DNA from: Prevotellaceae bacterium
GTDB taxonomy: Bacteria; Bacteroidota; Bacteroidia; Bacteroidales; Bacteroidaceae
NCBI GenBank assembly: GCA_015256945.1
Contig: JABZLB010000012.1
Location: 1-64,000 of the forward strand
DNA length: 64,000 nt
Direction: 5' to 3'
Shown: positions 1 to 8,093 of the stretch, piece after piece
How the letters are laid out: each line of letters begins with the position of its first letter
Numbering within the stretch: position 1 is the first letter of the stretch
Program-made: the position numbers and the translations under genes
Notes under the pieces: generated by a model
Seen by the model: the letters and a program-made list of their open reading frames with translations, nothing else
Databases searched by the model: none
What the model was told of the DNA's origin: nothing

Positions 1-97
1 CTGGGTCTAAAATACTTGCCAGGGTGGGTCAAATTAGTGTGGCTTTTCCAGCAGGAAGGTCGTCGTGAAGTAACCCCTGCCTTTTCCTATGTACAAC

Positions 98-134
98 AAA
101 AACGGCCTCTGCCATGAGCAGGGGCCGTTTTTTT
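98..134. terminator. Strong bidirectional hairpin terminator
   Basis: An inverted repeat (AAACGGCC at 100-107 against GGCCGTTT at 123-130, with an inner CTGC/GCAG pair) is flanked by A runs on the left and T runs on the right. It can therefore terminate in both directions. It lies just past the stop of the minus-strand lipoprotein gene and would also end any plus-strand gene entering from outside the window. Confidence 0.85.
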
Positions 135-198
135 AGCAATCGATAGGCGGCATGATACTGTTCCGTGTTATTGGGGTTGATGTTTCGGCACGGTTTGG

Positions 199-2172
199 TC
201 AGAAATGGATGAACGGTATGATGACACCCTGGTTGTAATTGTCCCTCCAGAAGATAAAATCGCTGTTACCATGCCATCCTACTAAGACAGCACGGTCTTT
301 ATTGGGCTGTGTACGCTCAATTTCGTTACAGCTCCATTGGTAGTTCCATGCTGGCGGAAGCTGGCTTCCTGCCTGCCTGAAGCCGATGTCGAGCAGCGTG
401 CCTCGCCATTCAACCCAATTGTTGAACACCGGTCCTGTTTGTTGTTTCGTTGCTATATTGTATCCTGTACCGTGTCCGATGACGCGGTAAACGTTCAGCC
501 ATTCGCTCACCGAGGGCAGATACCACTTGCCTATACTGTCGTTTACATCGCTTGACGGGTGCAGCATCCACGCCGCCGTTACCTTGGAATGCTGATAATG
601 GGCGGCCTTGTAAAAGGCCGTCAGGTTGGTGTTGTATGCGTGTGCAGTAGTGCCGCCGGCGGTGTAGGCGGGGTCGTATGTGGTACGATAACCGCTCAGG
701 TAATTCTCCATTTCCTGAGCCGTTGCTTCTGTAAAGTAGCGGCGGTTAAAGTGTCCTGACGGGTCGGTGGTGAAGAAAGGTTCGCGTCCTCCCGTCGGAT
801 AGAGCGACATGGCCGTACGCGTTTTCATGCTCGTTACGATGGCTACGGGCACCTTCTGCGCCCAGTTGTTGTTCTCGGCAAGCGTACCAATGGTACCGTC
901 GTTGAAGAGATAGCGGAAGTTGTACGATACATGAATCATTACCTTATAGCTGCTGTTGGCCTTAAGTGTTTCGGGAAGTGCATTGCGTACGGCCTCATAG
1001 AGCTTGTCGTATGAGCTGGGCTGCCGGTACAGACTGACGGGGCCGTTGCTCCATTCGTACTGTTTCAGACGCGTTCCTGCAGCGAAATAGAGGTAGCCGC
1101 TCTGGTATTCCTGAAACTTATTCATGTATCCGTTCATCCAGTTGATTAAGTTCGATGCCGGATATTCCACAAAATTGTCGAGCTTCAGCACGCGTTTGTT
1201 GTTCAGTTTTTCGGCTCCCGACGTGAGGTTTACGTCGTTTTCGGTATAGCTTACCGGTGTTAGCGTAAGCGGGTTAAGCTCGTGTGCGCTCAGTGTTGGC
1301 ACTGTGGCTGCGGCCCCTCCGCCCTGTTGGGGTGTCATGGTTACCGTGCCGTCCAGCTGGGCGTTGTACGATATTTTCTGCGGTGTGCCTCCCGAACGAT
1401 AGTCGGTGTCGACGGCATTGCTCTTTAAATATATCCCCGTTACCGAAAATTTTACGCGTGCCCACGGATGGCTCAGCACAAAATGTACCCTGATGGTGTG
1501 GTTGGTTACGGTAGCCGTAGCCCGTCCTGCGAGTGCGTTGTCGTAGTGGGGTGCGAGGGTGTTCATGTAGCTGGCGTAGTCGTCGTTGTCTGTAAGCACC
1601 TTGTCGCGGTCGTAGGCGGCCAGTGTCAGCCTGCCGTTCTTCTCCTCAATCTGGTCGTTAAAGCATATAAATGTGTAAGTACCGGGGTCGAGCCGCATCT
1701 TTGCCTGCTCGTTGTCAACGGTAAAAGTGGTGCCGTTCCATACGGCTTTCAGCTCGGCTTTCTTCACAGGGGCGGCATCAGTGCCCTGATAGGCAACAAT
1801 GGTATACACGCCCGCCTCTAACGGTTTGCGTGTGGCGGCGCGCGTGTCGGCCTTTCTGTGCCGGTTGTTGCTGCTGTCGGGCACAATGCTTATGCAGGCC
1901 GATACATCGGGTGTAAGGTTTACAACTACCGGCTCTGCGCCCTGCCGTGTGCCTGCTGCCGATGCCTTTGTGGCAGCAAACCCCGTGTTTTGTTCTGCCT
2001 CCCATGGCTCAGGGGCTATGCTGAAGGTAATGCCCTGGTTGCTGTTGCTGCCCTGTGACGGGGCGTCGTCGTCGTTATTGCTGCTGCATGATACCGTAGC
2101 CGTCATGCCTGCCAGCAGCAGAAGCATGGCCGTAAGGGTGTGCTTGATATGTCCGGGTGATGTATATTTCAT
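199..2172 (-). CDS. Fimbrillin-like lipoprotein with C-terminal FISUMP-type domain
   Basis: Predicted 657-aa exported lipoprotein. The signal peptide ends in TVSC, so Cys29 would be lipidated, and an acidic SSNNDDD stretch follows. The first ~400 residues resemble Bacteroidota fimbrillin/Mfa-like adhesins (Thr/Ala-rich beta sandwich, RAATR-type linker). The last ~110 residues have the FISUMP (major paralogous domain) pattern, including WYLPSVSEW, a run of Trp residues and a WSCNE motif. The start at 2172 is preferred over the in-frame ATG at 2202 because it begins directly before the signal peptide. The gene lies 61 nt downstream of a small acidic protein gene on the same strand and probably shares its promoter. 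The role is probably surface attachment or ligand binding; the ligand is unknown. Confidence 0.75.
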   Translation of the reverse strand: MKYTSPGHIKHTLTAMLLLLAGMTATVSCSSNNDDDAPSQGSNSNQGITFSIAPEPWEAEQNTGFAATKASAAGTRQGAEPVVVNLTPDVSACISIVPDSSNNRHRKADTRAATRKPLEAGVYTIVAYQGTDAAPVKKAELKAVWNGTTFTVDNEQAKMRLDPGTYTFICFNDQIEEKNGRLTLAAYDRDKVLTDNDDYASYMNTLAPHYDNALAGRATATVTNHTIRVHFVLSHPWARVKFSVTGIYLKSNAVDTDYRSGGTPQKISYNAQLDGTVTMTPQQGGGAAATVPTLSAHELNPLTLTPVSYTENDVNLTSGAEKLNNKRVLKLDNFVEYPASNLINWMNGYMNKFQEYQSGYLYFAAGTRLKQYEWSNGPVSLYRQPSSYDKLYEAVRNALPETLKANSSYKVMIHVSYNFRYLFNDGTIGTLAENNNWAQKVPVAIVTSMKTRTAMSLYPTGGREPFFTTDPSGHFNRRYFTEATAQEMENYLSGYRTTYDPAYTAGGTTAHAYNTNLTAFYKAAHYQHSKVTAAWMLHPSSDVNDSIGKWYLPSVSEWLNVYRVIGHGTGYNIATKQQTGPVFNNWVEWRGTLLDIGFRQAGSQLPPAWNYQWSCNEIERTQPNKDRAVLVGWHGNSDFIFWRDNYNQGVIIPFIHF

Positions 2173-2233
2173 GTTGCTTTGTGCTTTTCGGTGTTGTTTC
2201 ATGGTGTACGGGCAGCGTCATGCCGGCCGCATG

Positions 2234-2434
2234 CTACCAGTTGTTGCCGCTGAACTCGTCGCCTCCAACGCCTATGCTGCCCGTATTTTTGTTTTCTTCG
2301 TTCCAGTCTTCTTTCGTAGCATCGCTGTTATTGCCCGCCTGCGTGCCTGTCGGCAGGACGCTTGTTGTCAGCGGTGCCGAAAGGTTTACCCGTATGCAGC
2401 GGCATACAGGTGTAGTGTATGTTTTCTTATTCAT
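2234..2434 (-). CDS. Small acidic protein preceding a fimbrillin-like lipoprotein
   Basis: 66-aa hypothetical protein beginning MNKKTYTTPVCRCIRVNL, followed by a Ser/Gly/Asn-rich and acidic tail with two Trp residues. It has no clear signal peptide or membrane span. A similar small protein sits in the same position before the second fimbrillin-like gene in this window; both share a basic N-terminus, an aromatic residue, then a PVC motif, a short hydrophobic stretch and a polar acidic tail. A TAnnTTTG promoter element lies about 95 nt upstream. The function is not recognised; position suggests a leader, chaperone-like or surface peptide role for the adhesin that follows. Confidence 0.6.
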   Translation of the reverse strand: MNKKTYTTPVCRCIRVNLSAPLTTSVLPTGTQAGNNSDATKEDWNEENKNTGSIGVGGDEFSGNNW

Positions 2435-2530
2435 TAATTGAAATGATGATAATAAGTCGATTTCTAATAACTCCCTGTTTCCTGTGGTTTCATATCAGCC
2501 ACATTTGTGTGCTGTGAAAAAATATGGTTG

Positions 2531-2538
2531 CAAAGGTA
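2531..2538 (-). promoter_or_regulatory. -7 promoter element (TACCTTTG) for the small protein/fimbrillin operon
   Basis: TACCTTTG on the minus strand matches the Bacteroidota -7 consensus TAnnTTTG. Transcription would start near 2525 and give a leader of about 90 nt. No good TTTG is seen at the -33 position, which lies in a very AT-rich stretch. Confidence 0.6.
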
Positions 2539-2616
2539 TTCATTTCTGATAAATTATGTATACTTTTTGTATATAAATAACGTTAACGGAACCTCTGTTT
2601 TGTAGTGTTTTTGCCT

Positions 2617-2671
2617 TTACGGCACAATCGCGTTCCCTTTACGACGTAAAGGCCGACCCTTTACGATGTAA
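2617..2671. repeat. Three-unit 22-bp-period palindrome array
   Basis: Three 11-bp units start at 2617 (TTACGGCACAA), 2639 (TTACGACGTAA) and 2661 (TTACGATGTAA), exactly 22 bp apart. The second and third are full or near palindromes. The spacers differ but both end in CCCT. The array lies 80-140 bp upstream of the -7 element at 2531, where an activator or repressor could bind. The same family of units, with the same period, recurs at 54327-54535. Confidence 0.75.
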
Positions 2672-2823
2672 ACGGGTTGCGAATATAAACTAAATCATGT
2701 AGCTTTTCTGCATTTCGCAACTATCTGTATATAAATAAGTTACACACGTATGCGCGCCATTTACCCACAATGGTTTTACGTTTAGCTCATAAACGTGTTT
2801 TTGCCAAGTTATTATAAAAACAA

Positions 2824-2852
2824 AAGGGAATGCTTTGTTGTAGCATTCCCTT
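2824..2852 (-). terminator. Hairpin terminator for the two small membrane protein genes
   Basis: An 11-bp perfect stem (AAGGGAATGCT/AGCATTCCCTT) with a 7-nt loop is followed on the minus strand by a T-rich stretch (TTTGTTTTT). It lies 19 nt after the stop of the 31-aa gene. Confidence 0.8.
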
Positions 2853-2870
2853 GCATGATTATTTTTAATG

Positions 2871-2966
2871 TTACTTCTGTTCTTCCTTTTTATCTTCAAT
2901 GCGAAAATAAATAACCCATGCTATAAACATAGCAAGAACTGCTATTAACATGATATTTGCTGCCAT
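2871..2966 (-). CDS. 31-aa single-span membrane miniprotein
   Basis: A very short ORF starting MAANIMLIAVLAMFIAW, then an aromatic stretch and a charged tail ending EDKKEEQK. It is predicted to be one transmembrane helix with a charged cytoplasmic C-terminus. Its ATG lies one nucleotide after the stop codon of the 71-aa gene, and a terminator follows 19 nt after its own stop, so the pair looks like a compact two-gene operon with translational coupling. The function is unknown. Confidence 0.55.
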   Translation of the reverse strand: MAANIMLIAVLAMFIAWVIYFRIEDKKEEQK

Positions 2967-2967
2967 A

Positions 2968-3183
2968 TTATTGTCCTTTCTTTCTTTTGTCGTTATTGTC
3001 TGTCAAATATAATCCTATCCATACTATCGAAATAACAACGATGATAGGTATTATAAAATCATACCACTGCCATTGTTCAGTTCGGTTAAACCACGTTGCA
3101 ATTAATACAGCAGTTATGATATATTTAGCTATATCTAAGGCTAAATCGCCTAATTTTTCCTTTTTCTTCCTATTCATATGCAA
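2968..3183 (-). CDS. Small two-span inner-membrane protein (DUF6722-like)
   Basis: 71-aa protein with a basic N-terminus (MHMNRKKKEKLG), two hydrophobic segments (roughly residues 18-31 and 43-60) separated by a Trp-rich loop (WFNRTEQWQWYD), and a charged tail. The overall pattern resembles small Bacteroidota membrane proteins of the DUF6722 type, recognised by pattern only. A second in-frame ATG at 3177 is an alternative start. The next gene begins one base after its stop. The function is unknown. Confidence 0.6.
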   Translation of the reverse strand: MHMNRKKKEKLGDLALDIAKYIITAVLIATWFNRTEQWQWYDFIIPIIVVISIVWIGLYLTDNNDKRKKGQ

Positions 3184-3354
3184 ATATAGCCATAAAATTT
3201 AGAATAGGTCTGTTTTGCCTATTTTTTTTATTAATTTACAGAAAGTTGCTTCCTTTTTGGATCTCTTCCCCTCCTCAACCCCCTTATATCCTGAAAATAC
3301 AGGCCTTAAGGGGCATATTTTGGGCATTGTGCATGCAGTTTCAATAAAAAACAA

Positions 3355-3362
3355 TAACTTTG
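3355..3362 (+). promoter_or_regulatory. -7 promoter element (TAACTTTG) for the symporter/NamZ operon
   Basis: TAACTTTG matches TAnnTTTG. The start point would be about 3369, some 20 nt before the chosen ATG at 3390, which also rules out the upstream TTG start at 3360. No well-spaced TTTG is seen at -33. Confidence 0.6.
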
Positions 3363-3389
3363 CCCGTACAAACCTATACTGAAGAATTT

Positions 3390-4838
3390 ATGACCCCAGC
3401 AATTATCATTGCCACTATTACAGCCTATTTTGTGCTGCTGTTTCTTGTTTCGTATATTTCGGGCCGTAAGGCCGACAACGCAGGTTTCTTCGTCGGAAAT
3501 CGCAAGTCGCCCTGGTACATCGTGGCCATAGCCACCATTGGCGCGCCCATATCGGGCGTGACATTTGTGTCGGTTCCCGGCATGGTACAGGAAAAAGGCT
3601 TCTCGTATATGCAAATGGTGTTGGGCTTTTTTGTGGGCCAACTTATCATCGCCTTTATCTTAGTGCCACTGTTCTACCGCATGAACCTCGTATCGGTGTA
3701 TCAGTATCTCGAAGACCGCTTTGGCCTACGTTCGTATAAAACAGGCGCATGGTTCTTCTTTATATCGAAGATGCTTGGTGCGGCCGTGCGCTTATTCCTC
3801 GTTTGTTTAACCCTGCAGCTGCTGGTTTTCGACCCTCTCGGCCTGCCCTTCCTGCTTAATGTTATTCTGGCTGTGGCCATGGTGTGGCTCTATACCTTCC
3901 GCGGAGGTGTGAAGAGTATTGTGTGGACCGATGTGCTGAAAACCGTATGCCTTATCCTTTCTGTGATACTTTCAATCTTCTTTATTTCGAAAGAGATGAA
4001 CCTGTCACTCGGACAGATGGTGCAAAACATCTCTGACAGCGATATGAGTCGCATCTTCTTCTTCGACGACGTCAACGATAAACGCTACTTCTTCAAGCAG
4101 TTCCTTGCCGGAATATTTACGCTAATTGCTACCACGGGCCTCGATCAGGACATGATGCAACGCAATTTAAGCTGTCGCAATTCGCGCGAATCGCAGAAGA
4201 ATATGATATCAAGTATCATTGCGCAAACGGTGGTTATCTTCCTCTTCCTCATGCTCGGCGTGCAGCTCTATGCCTTTGCAGGCAGCGCGGGAATTGCTGA
4301 AACAGGCGACAAATTGTTCCCTGCCGTAGCTACAAGTCACTATCTACCTGCTGTGGTTGGCGTGTTATTTATCGTAGGTTTATTTGCTTCGGCTTACTCG
4401 GCAGCGGGTTCGGCCCTCACCGCCCTTACCACATCGTTCACCATTGACATTCTTGGCGCCGACAAGAAAGGGCACGACGACAATAAAATAGCTTCTATTC
4501 GCAAGCGCGTTCACGTGGGTATGGCCGTGCTTATGGCCGTTGTAATATACGTGTTTGGGTTGCTAAACAATTCGAGTGTCATCGATGCCGTGTACATATT
4601 AGCAAGCTATACTTACGGCCCAATTTTGGGATTGTTCACCTTCGGCATCATCATGAAATGGAAAGTACGCGACCGCTTCGTGCCGCTGGCTGCCATTGCC
4701 GCTCCCGTGCTCTGCTATATTCTGCAAACAAACTCTGAGCAATGGTTCAACGGATATAAGTTTAGCTACGAGCTTCTCATCTTTAACGCCGCGTTTACCT
4801 TTATTGGTTTAATGCTGCTGCGCAAGTCGAGCCGTTAA
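3390..4838 (+). CDS. Sodium:solute symporter (SSS/SLC5 family), possible N-acetylmuramate transporter
   Basis: 482-aa multi-span inner-membrane protein of the SSS family, with about 13 hydrophobic segments. Family-like features include the N-terminal YISGRKADNAGFFVGNRK region, the IGAPISGVTFVSVPG segment around TM2, and the GLFASAYSAAGSALTALTTS stretch of the sodium-site helix. The gene is followed 74 nt downstream by a NamZ-type exo-muramidase. In Tannerella forsythia an SSS-family protein (MurT) imports N-acetylmuramic acid, so MurNAc is the likely substrate here by context. That is inference; sialic acid or another sugar acid remains possible. Neither a MurQ nor a MurK gene is adjacent. 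Confidence 0.8.
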   Translation: MTPAIIIATITAYFVLLFLVSYISGRKADNAGFFVGNRKSPWYIVAIATIGAPISGVTFVSVPGMVQEKGFSYMQMVLGFFVGQLIIAFILVPLFYRMNLVSVYQYLEDRFGLRSYKTGAWFFFISKMLGAAVRLFLVCLTLQLLVFDPLGLPFLLNVILAVAMVWLYTFRGGVKSIVWTDVLKTVCLILSVILSIFFISKEMNLSLGQMVQNISDSDMSRIFFFDDVNDKRYFFKQFLAGIFTLIATTGLDQDMMQRNLSCRNSRESQKNMISSIIAQTVVIFLFLMLGVQLYAFAGSAGIAETGDKLFPAVATSHYLPAVVGVLFIVGLFASAYSAAGSALTALTTSFTIDILGADKKGHDDNKIASIRKRVHVGMAVLMAVVIYVFGLLNNSSVIDAVYILASYTYGPILGLFTFGIIMKWKVRDRFVPLAAIAAPVLCYILQTNSEQWFNGYKFSYELLIFNAAFTFIGLMLLRKSSR

Positions 4839-4912
4839 TTTCACTGTTTTATCAACCATTAGGCGCTTCAGAATCTTCTTATTCCGCAAGCGCCATCAAT
4901 GATTAAATACCT

Positions 4913-6088
4913 ATGCGTTACCTCCTCTCTCTTCTTCTTTTCATGGCCACAGTAGGCCTGTACGCTGCACCAAAAGTGGTAGTAGGCGCTGCCCAACCCG
5001 AAGATTATCTTCCGCTGCTCGAAGGCAAGCGCGTGGCCCTGTTCTCAAACCAAACAGGAATTATTGTGCAGCCCGATGGCTCGCACCTCATGACGCTCGA
5101 CCTGCTGCTGCGTCATGGCGTGAACGTAGTAACCATTTTCTCGCCCGAACACGGTTTCCGTGGCAAGGCCGATGCAGGCGAACACGTAGCCAGTAGCGTG
5201 GACGAACAAACGGGTGTGCCCATAGTTTCGCTGTATGGAAGCAAGGGAGGTGTGCCCGATTCGGCCACAATGGCAGGTATTGACGTTGTAGTGACCGATA
5301 TTCAGGACGTAGGACTGCGTTACTATACCTATTATATTACCATGGTTCACCTCATGAACCAGTGTGCTATACACCATAAGCTAATGGTCATTCTGGACCG
5401 TCCCAATCCCAACGGCTTCTATGTTGACGGTCCGTTGCTGGATATGCGGTACAAGTCGGGCGTGGGAGGGCTGCCCATTCCCGTTGTTCACGGCATGACA
5501 TTGGGCGAGCTTGCACAGATGGCTAACGGCGAACGATGGCTCGACAGTGGCAAAGTGTGCAACTTAATAGTCATTACTTGTCGTGGCTATACCCACCGCA
5601 CGCGTTACCATTTGCCCGTAGCACCGTCGCCCAACTTGCCCGATATGAAGTCTATTTATCTCTATCCCTCGCTCTGCTACTTCGAAGCCACCGACGTAAG
5701 CTTAGGTCGTGGCACTACAAAACCGTTCAAACAGTTCGGTCACCCTGACATGAAGGGCTACACATACAGCTTCACACCGCAGAGCATGCCAGGCGCAAAG
5801 AACCCTCCGCAGCTTGGAAAGCGCTGCTTCGGACGCGACCTTTCAAACCTGAGCGATAAAGAAATATGGCGTCGTAAGCTCGACCTCACCTACCTTATTG
5901 AGGCCTATCGCAACCTCGGTGTGGGCGATAAGTTCTTCACTTCTTTCTTCGAGAAGCTTATTGGTGTGCCTTATGTGCGCACCATGATTGAGCAAGGCGC
6001 TTCAGCTGCCGACATCAGCCGTCGCTGGCAAGCCGATGTTCGCCAATTCAAACAAGCGCGCAAGCCTTACCTCCTCTACAAAGAGTAA
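4913..6088 (+). CDS. namZ: NamZ-type exo-beta-N-acetylmuramidase (DUF1343, GH171)
   Basis: 391-aa secreted protein with a cleavable signal peptide (cleavage near LYAA/PK, residue 19) and no lipobox cysteine. The mature chain is a full-length DUF1343 domain, with VALFSNQTG, the characteristic SPEHGFRG, the DIQDVGLRYYTY block and the LDRPNPNG segment. The family founder, Bacillus subtilis NamZ, releases terminal MurNAc from peptidoglycan fragments. Here it would act in the periplasm and supply the symporter encoded just upstream. The two genes form a plausible operon from the promoter at 3355. Strong family match; the exact product specificity is inferred. Confidence 0.85.
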   Translation: MRYLLSLLLFMATVGLYAAPKVVVGAAQPEDYLPLLEGKRVALFSNQTGIIVQPDGSHLMTLDLLLRHGVNVVTIFSPEHGFRGKADAGEHVASSVDEQTGVPIVSLYGSKGGVPDSATMAGIDVVVTDIQDVGLRYYTYYITMVHLMNQCAIHHKLMVILDRPNPNGFYVDGPLLDMRYKSGVGGLPIPVVHGMTLGELAQMANGERWLDSGKVCNLIVITCRGYTHRTRYHLPVAPSPNLPDMKSIYLYPSLCYFEATDVSLGRGTTKPFKQFGHPDMKGYTYSFTPQSMPGAKNPPQLGKRCFGRDLSNLSDKEIWRRKLDLTYLIEAYRNLGVGDKFFTSFFEKLIGVPYVRTMIEQGASAADISRRWQADVRQFKQARKPYLLYKE

Positions 6089-6092
6089 CGAT

Positions 6093-6312
6093 AAAAAGAC
6101 AAGTCTTTTTAAGGAGTTAAAGGGAGTTAAGGAGGTAAAAGGAGTTAAGACATTACTCTGCCGGCGCATGATCTCCTCTGAAAGACGGTAGAAAGCAGGG
6201 TTAAAAAGACAAGTCTTTTTGAGGAGTTACAGGGAGTTAAGGAGTTAAAAGGAGTTAAGACATCACCCTGCCAGCGCATAATCTCCTCTGATAAACGGTA
6301 CAGAGAAGGGTA
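6093..6312. repeat. Two tandem 110-bp imperfect repeats with nested GGAGTTAA copies
   Basis: Unit 1 (6093-6202) and unit 2 (6203-6312) align without net indels and differ at a minority of positions. Each unit opens with an inverted repeat (AAAAAGAC-AA-GTCTTTTT), continues with three to four near copies of GGAGTTAA at about 10-nt spacing, and ends in a unique stretch rich in CTCCTCTG. No ORF fits. It lies between the namZ stop and the operon terminator, so it would be transcribed as the 3' UTR. Confidence 0.85.
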
Positions 6313-6320
6313 AAAAATAA

Positions 6321-6348
6321 AAGGGAAGCCTCACCGCTTCCCTTTTTT
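6321..6348 (+). terminator. Terminator of the symporter/namZ operon
   Basis: A 9-bp stem AAGGGAAGC/GCTTCCCTT with a 6-nt loop is followed by six Ts (6343-6348). It is placed about 230 nt after the namZ stop, beyond the tandem repeat. Confidence 0.85.
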
Positions 6349-6366
6349 CGTTGATAGATAAAACAA

Positions 6367-6392
6367 TTAGGGAAGCCACGTGGCTTCCCTAA
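6367..6392. repeat. Perfect 26-bp palindrome, possible terminator for the converging gene
   Basis: The sequence is a perfect palindrome centred between 6379 and 6380, with half-site TTAGGGAAGCCAC. Its GGGAAGCC core repeats the stem of the terminator 20 nt to the left. It lies in the convergent gap after the minus-strand fimbrillin-like gene, so it may end that transcript, although the T tract is weak on both sides. A protein binding site is the alternative. Confidence 0.6.
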
Positions 6393-6484
6393 CTTCTTTT
6401 CTTTACCCCGACATCAATTGATCAAATCATCTTTTTGTCGTTGTATTTATCATCTGCTCTATTCGTATTTATCGCACATCAGCA

Positions 6485-8068
6485 TTATGGTTCTGTAGGA
6501 ACGTTGTCGAGTGTCCATAGCTTTTGTCCACGGAAATACCAGTCGTAGTGCATGCAAACATAGTTTTTATAGAAGTATAAACTTCCTGTACCGTAATCGC
6601 CTGTTCCATTAAATCCACTCATACCAGCGCTTGAACACCAGTACAAACCATGCTCACCTAATAGCAATTCGCCTTTATAGTATCGGCCAGTACATGGCAA
6701 ATAGAAGTAATCGGCTGTTGAAGCGGGTTTATGATTGATGGTAGTATTATCATAACCGTTATTAAAAACGGTTGTTCTTAAATCAATACCGTTTGTAGCT
6801 ATGTCCGATCTGAATCCCGGAATCTTTGTTGATTTCTTCAGCCATAAGCCTTTATTATAAAGGTGTCCCATAGTAGTCCATAGTGTCGTTTCGTCCCAAT
6901 GCGGTTCGCCATACTTCACATACCAGGTCATTTCGTTGATATTAGGACAGTTCTTACAAGAATTGGTGGCTGCATTCGGCATCATCAGAACATGCGGCCA
7001 ACGCAAATCAGGTTTGTTCTCAGGGTTGTAAGTTGTATTGGTTTGTGCATTAACTTTGGGCTGATACTGCTCATATCCCTTCCAATAATGGTAGCCAACG
7101 GGTGCGTCCCATGTATAGTATTCGCTATTGTATTTGAGGATATCCTTGTCAATCCACGCCGTAATATTGTTCATTGTACCCTCTGTACAGTTGAACGATG
7201 ATACGGTTTTTACAACATCTCCTTCAACAGAGGTTGTAGGATCCTTAATGGTATAAGTAATGGTAAAGTTGTATGTGCCGGGGGCAATAACCATATAGGC
7301 ACCGTTCTTTGTGATGTCTGATGTTGTGGTATTGAGCGAAAAGTTTCCTGTTGTCAGCGTAATGGTGTTCGAAGCACCGCTTGTAGGCGTCTTGCCTATG
7401 AGCGTACCGTCGCTGAAATCGTATACACCTGCAATGGGCCTATCGGCCTTAACGGTTATCTTAGTAAGATAGATATTCGGGCCGAGTTCGGTGTTCATGC
7501 AACGTGGAACAAAGCAAAGGTAGCTGGCCTTGTGGTTAAGCGTAAAAGTGTAGCCGCCGTTTCCCTTTGCGGCTGTTGCTGTACCGCAATCGCCTGACAC
7601 GCCAAGATGACTGAAGTTATTGGCCGTAGCCTGCGACTGTGCCGTAGCAATGGTTACCGCGTTAGCACTGGTTCCGTTTTCGCCCGTGTAGTGAACCTCA
7701 TGGCTGGCCTGCGTAAAGCTGCCCGAATTCAGATAGAAAGTAGCACGCACCTTGCTTGCAGGGTTAGGAAAAGCAGCTGCTGCGCTCTGACGATATGTGC
7801 CTGCATCGTCCTTCACAAAAACTTTATCGGCAGTGGCCCATGCTACATTTGCTGTGCCACCCAGCGTGTAGGTAGCTGTTGTTCGCGTCGCAGCGCGCGT
7901 AACATAGTTGGCTTGTGTACCCGTAAAACTTGCCTTTGCATTCTGCTTTACAAGCCCGTCAGCCTCCTGTTGAGCTGCATCATTGCTTGAACAAGCTGTC
8001 ATTACCAGTGCTGCACATGCACATGCAGCAAACGGCATCAGGTGTTTAATGGTTAATTTGTTCATCAT
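6485..8068 (-). CDS. Fimbrillin-like lipoprotein with FISUMP-type C-terminus
   Basis: About 527-aa exported lipoprotein. The start at 8068 (MMNKLTIKH) is preferred because the signal peptide begins there and ends in MTAC (Cys26 lipidated); in-frame ATGs at 8101 and 8131 would overlap the preceding gene. Residues ~40-300 look like a fimbrillin/Mfa-type adhesin repeat (RAATRTTATYTLGGTANVAW). The C-terminal ~200 residues carry a FISUMP-like fold signature (YFYLPCTGRYYKG, then GLYWCSSAGMSG). It lies 25 nt downstream of the small acidic 78-aa gene. It has the same arrangement as the locus at 0.2-2.4 kb, so the two are parallel adhesin-type loci. The ligand is unknown. Confidence 0.75.
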   Translation of the reverse strand: MMNKLTIKHLMPFAACACAALVMTACSSNDAAQQEADGLVKQNAKASFTGTQANYVTRAATRTTATYTLGGTANVAWATADKVFVKDDAGTYRQSAAAAFPNPASKVRATFYLNSGSFTQASHEVHYTGENGTSANAVTIATAQSQATANNFSHLGVSGDCGTATAAKGNGGYTFTLNHKASYLCFVPRCMNTELGPNIYLTKITVKADRPIAGVYDFSDGTLIGKTPTSGASNTITLTTGNFSLNTTTSDITKNGAYMVIAPGTYNFTITYTIKDPTTSVEGDVVKTVSSFNCTEGTMNNITAWIDKDILKYNSEYYTWDAPVGYHYWKGYEQYQPKVNAQTNTTYNPENKPDLRWPHVLMMPNAATNSCKNCPNINEMTWYVKYGEPHWDETTLWTTMGHLYNKGLWLKKSTKIPGFRSDIATNGIDLRTTVFNNGYDNTTINHKPASTADYFYLPCTGRYYKGELLLGEHGLYWCSSAGMSGFNGTGDYGTGSLYFYKNYVCMHYDWYFRGQKLWTLDNVPTEP

Positions 8069-8093
8069 GAGTTTTGATGTTTTTGCGTTCTTT

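Noticed and set aside
1..68. C-terminal end of a plus-strand gene entering from outside the window
   Set aside because: One frame is open to a stop at 66-68 and a terminator follows, but 22 codons with no recognisable motif are not enough to call a gene.
1799..2437. 212-aa Cys-rich plus-strand ORF
   Set aside because: Antisense to the lipoprotein start, the small acidic gene and the gap between them; the composition is artefactual.
2690..2899. 69-aa minus-strand ORF
   Set aside because: It runs through the terminator hairpin and overlaps the 31-aa membrane protein in another frame; the composition is not protein-like.
3181..3188. TATATTTG promoter for the 71-aa membrane protein
   Set aside because: Its predicted start point falls inside or after the ATG, and no -33 box is present.
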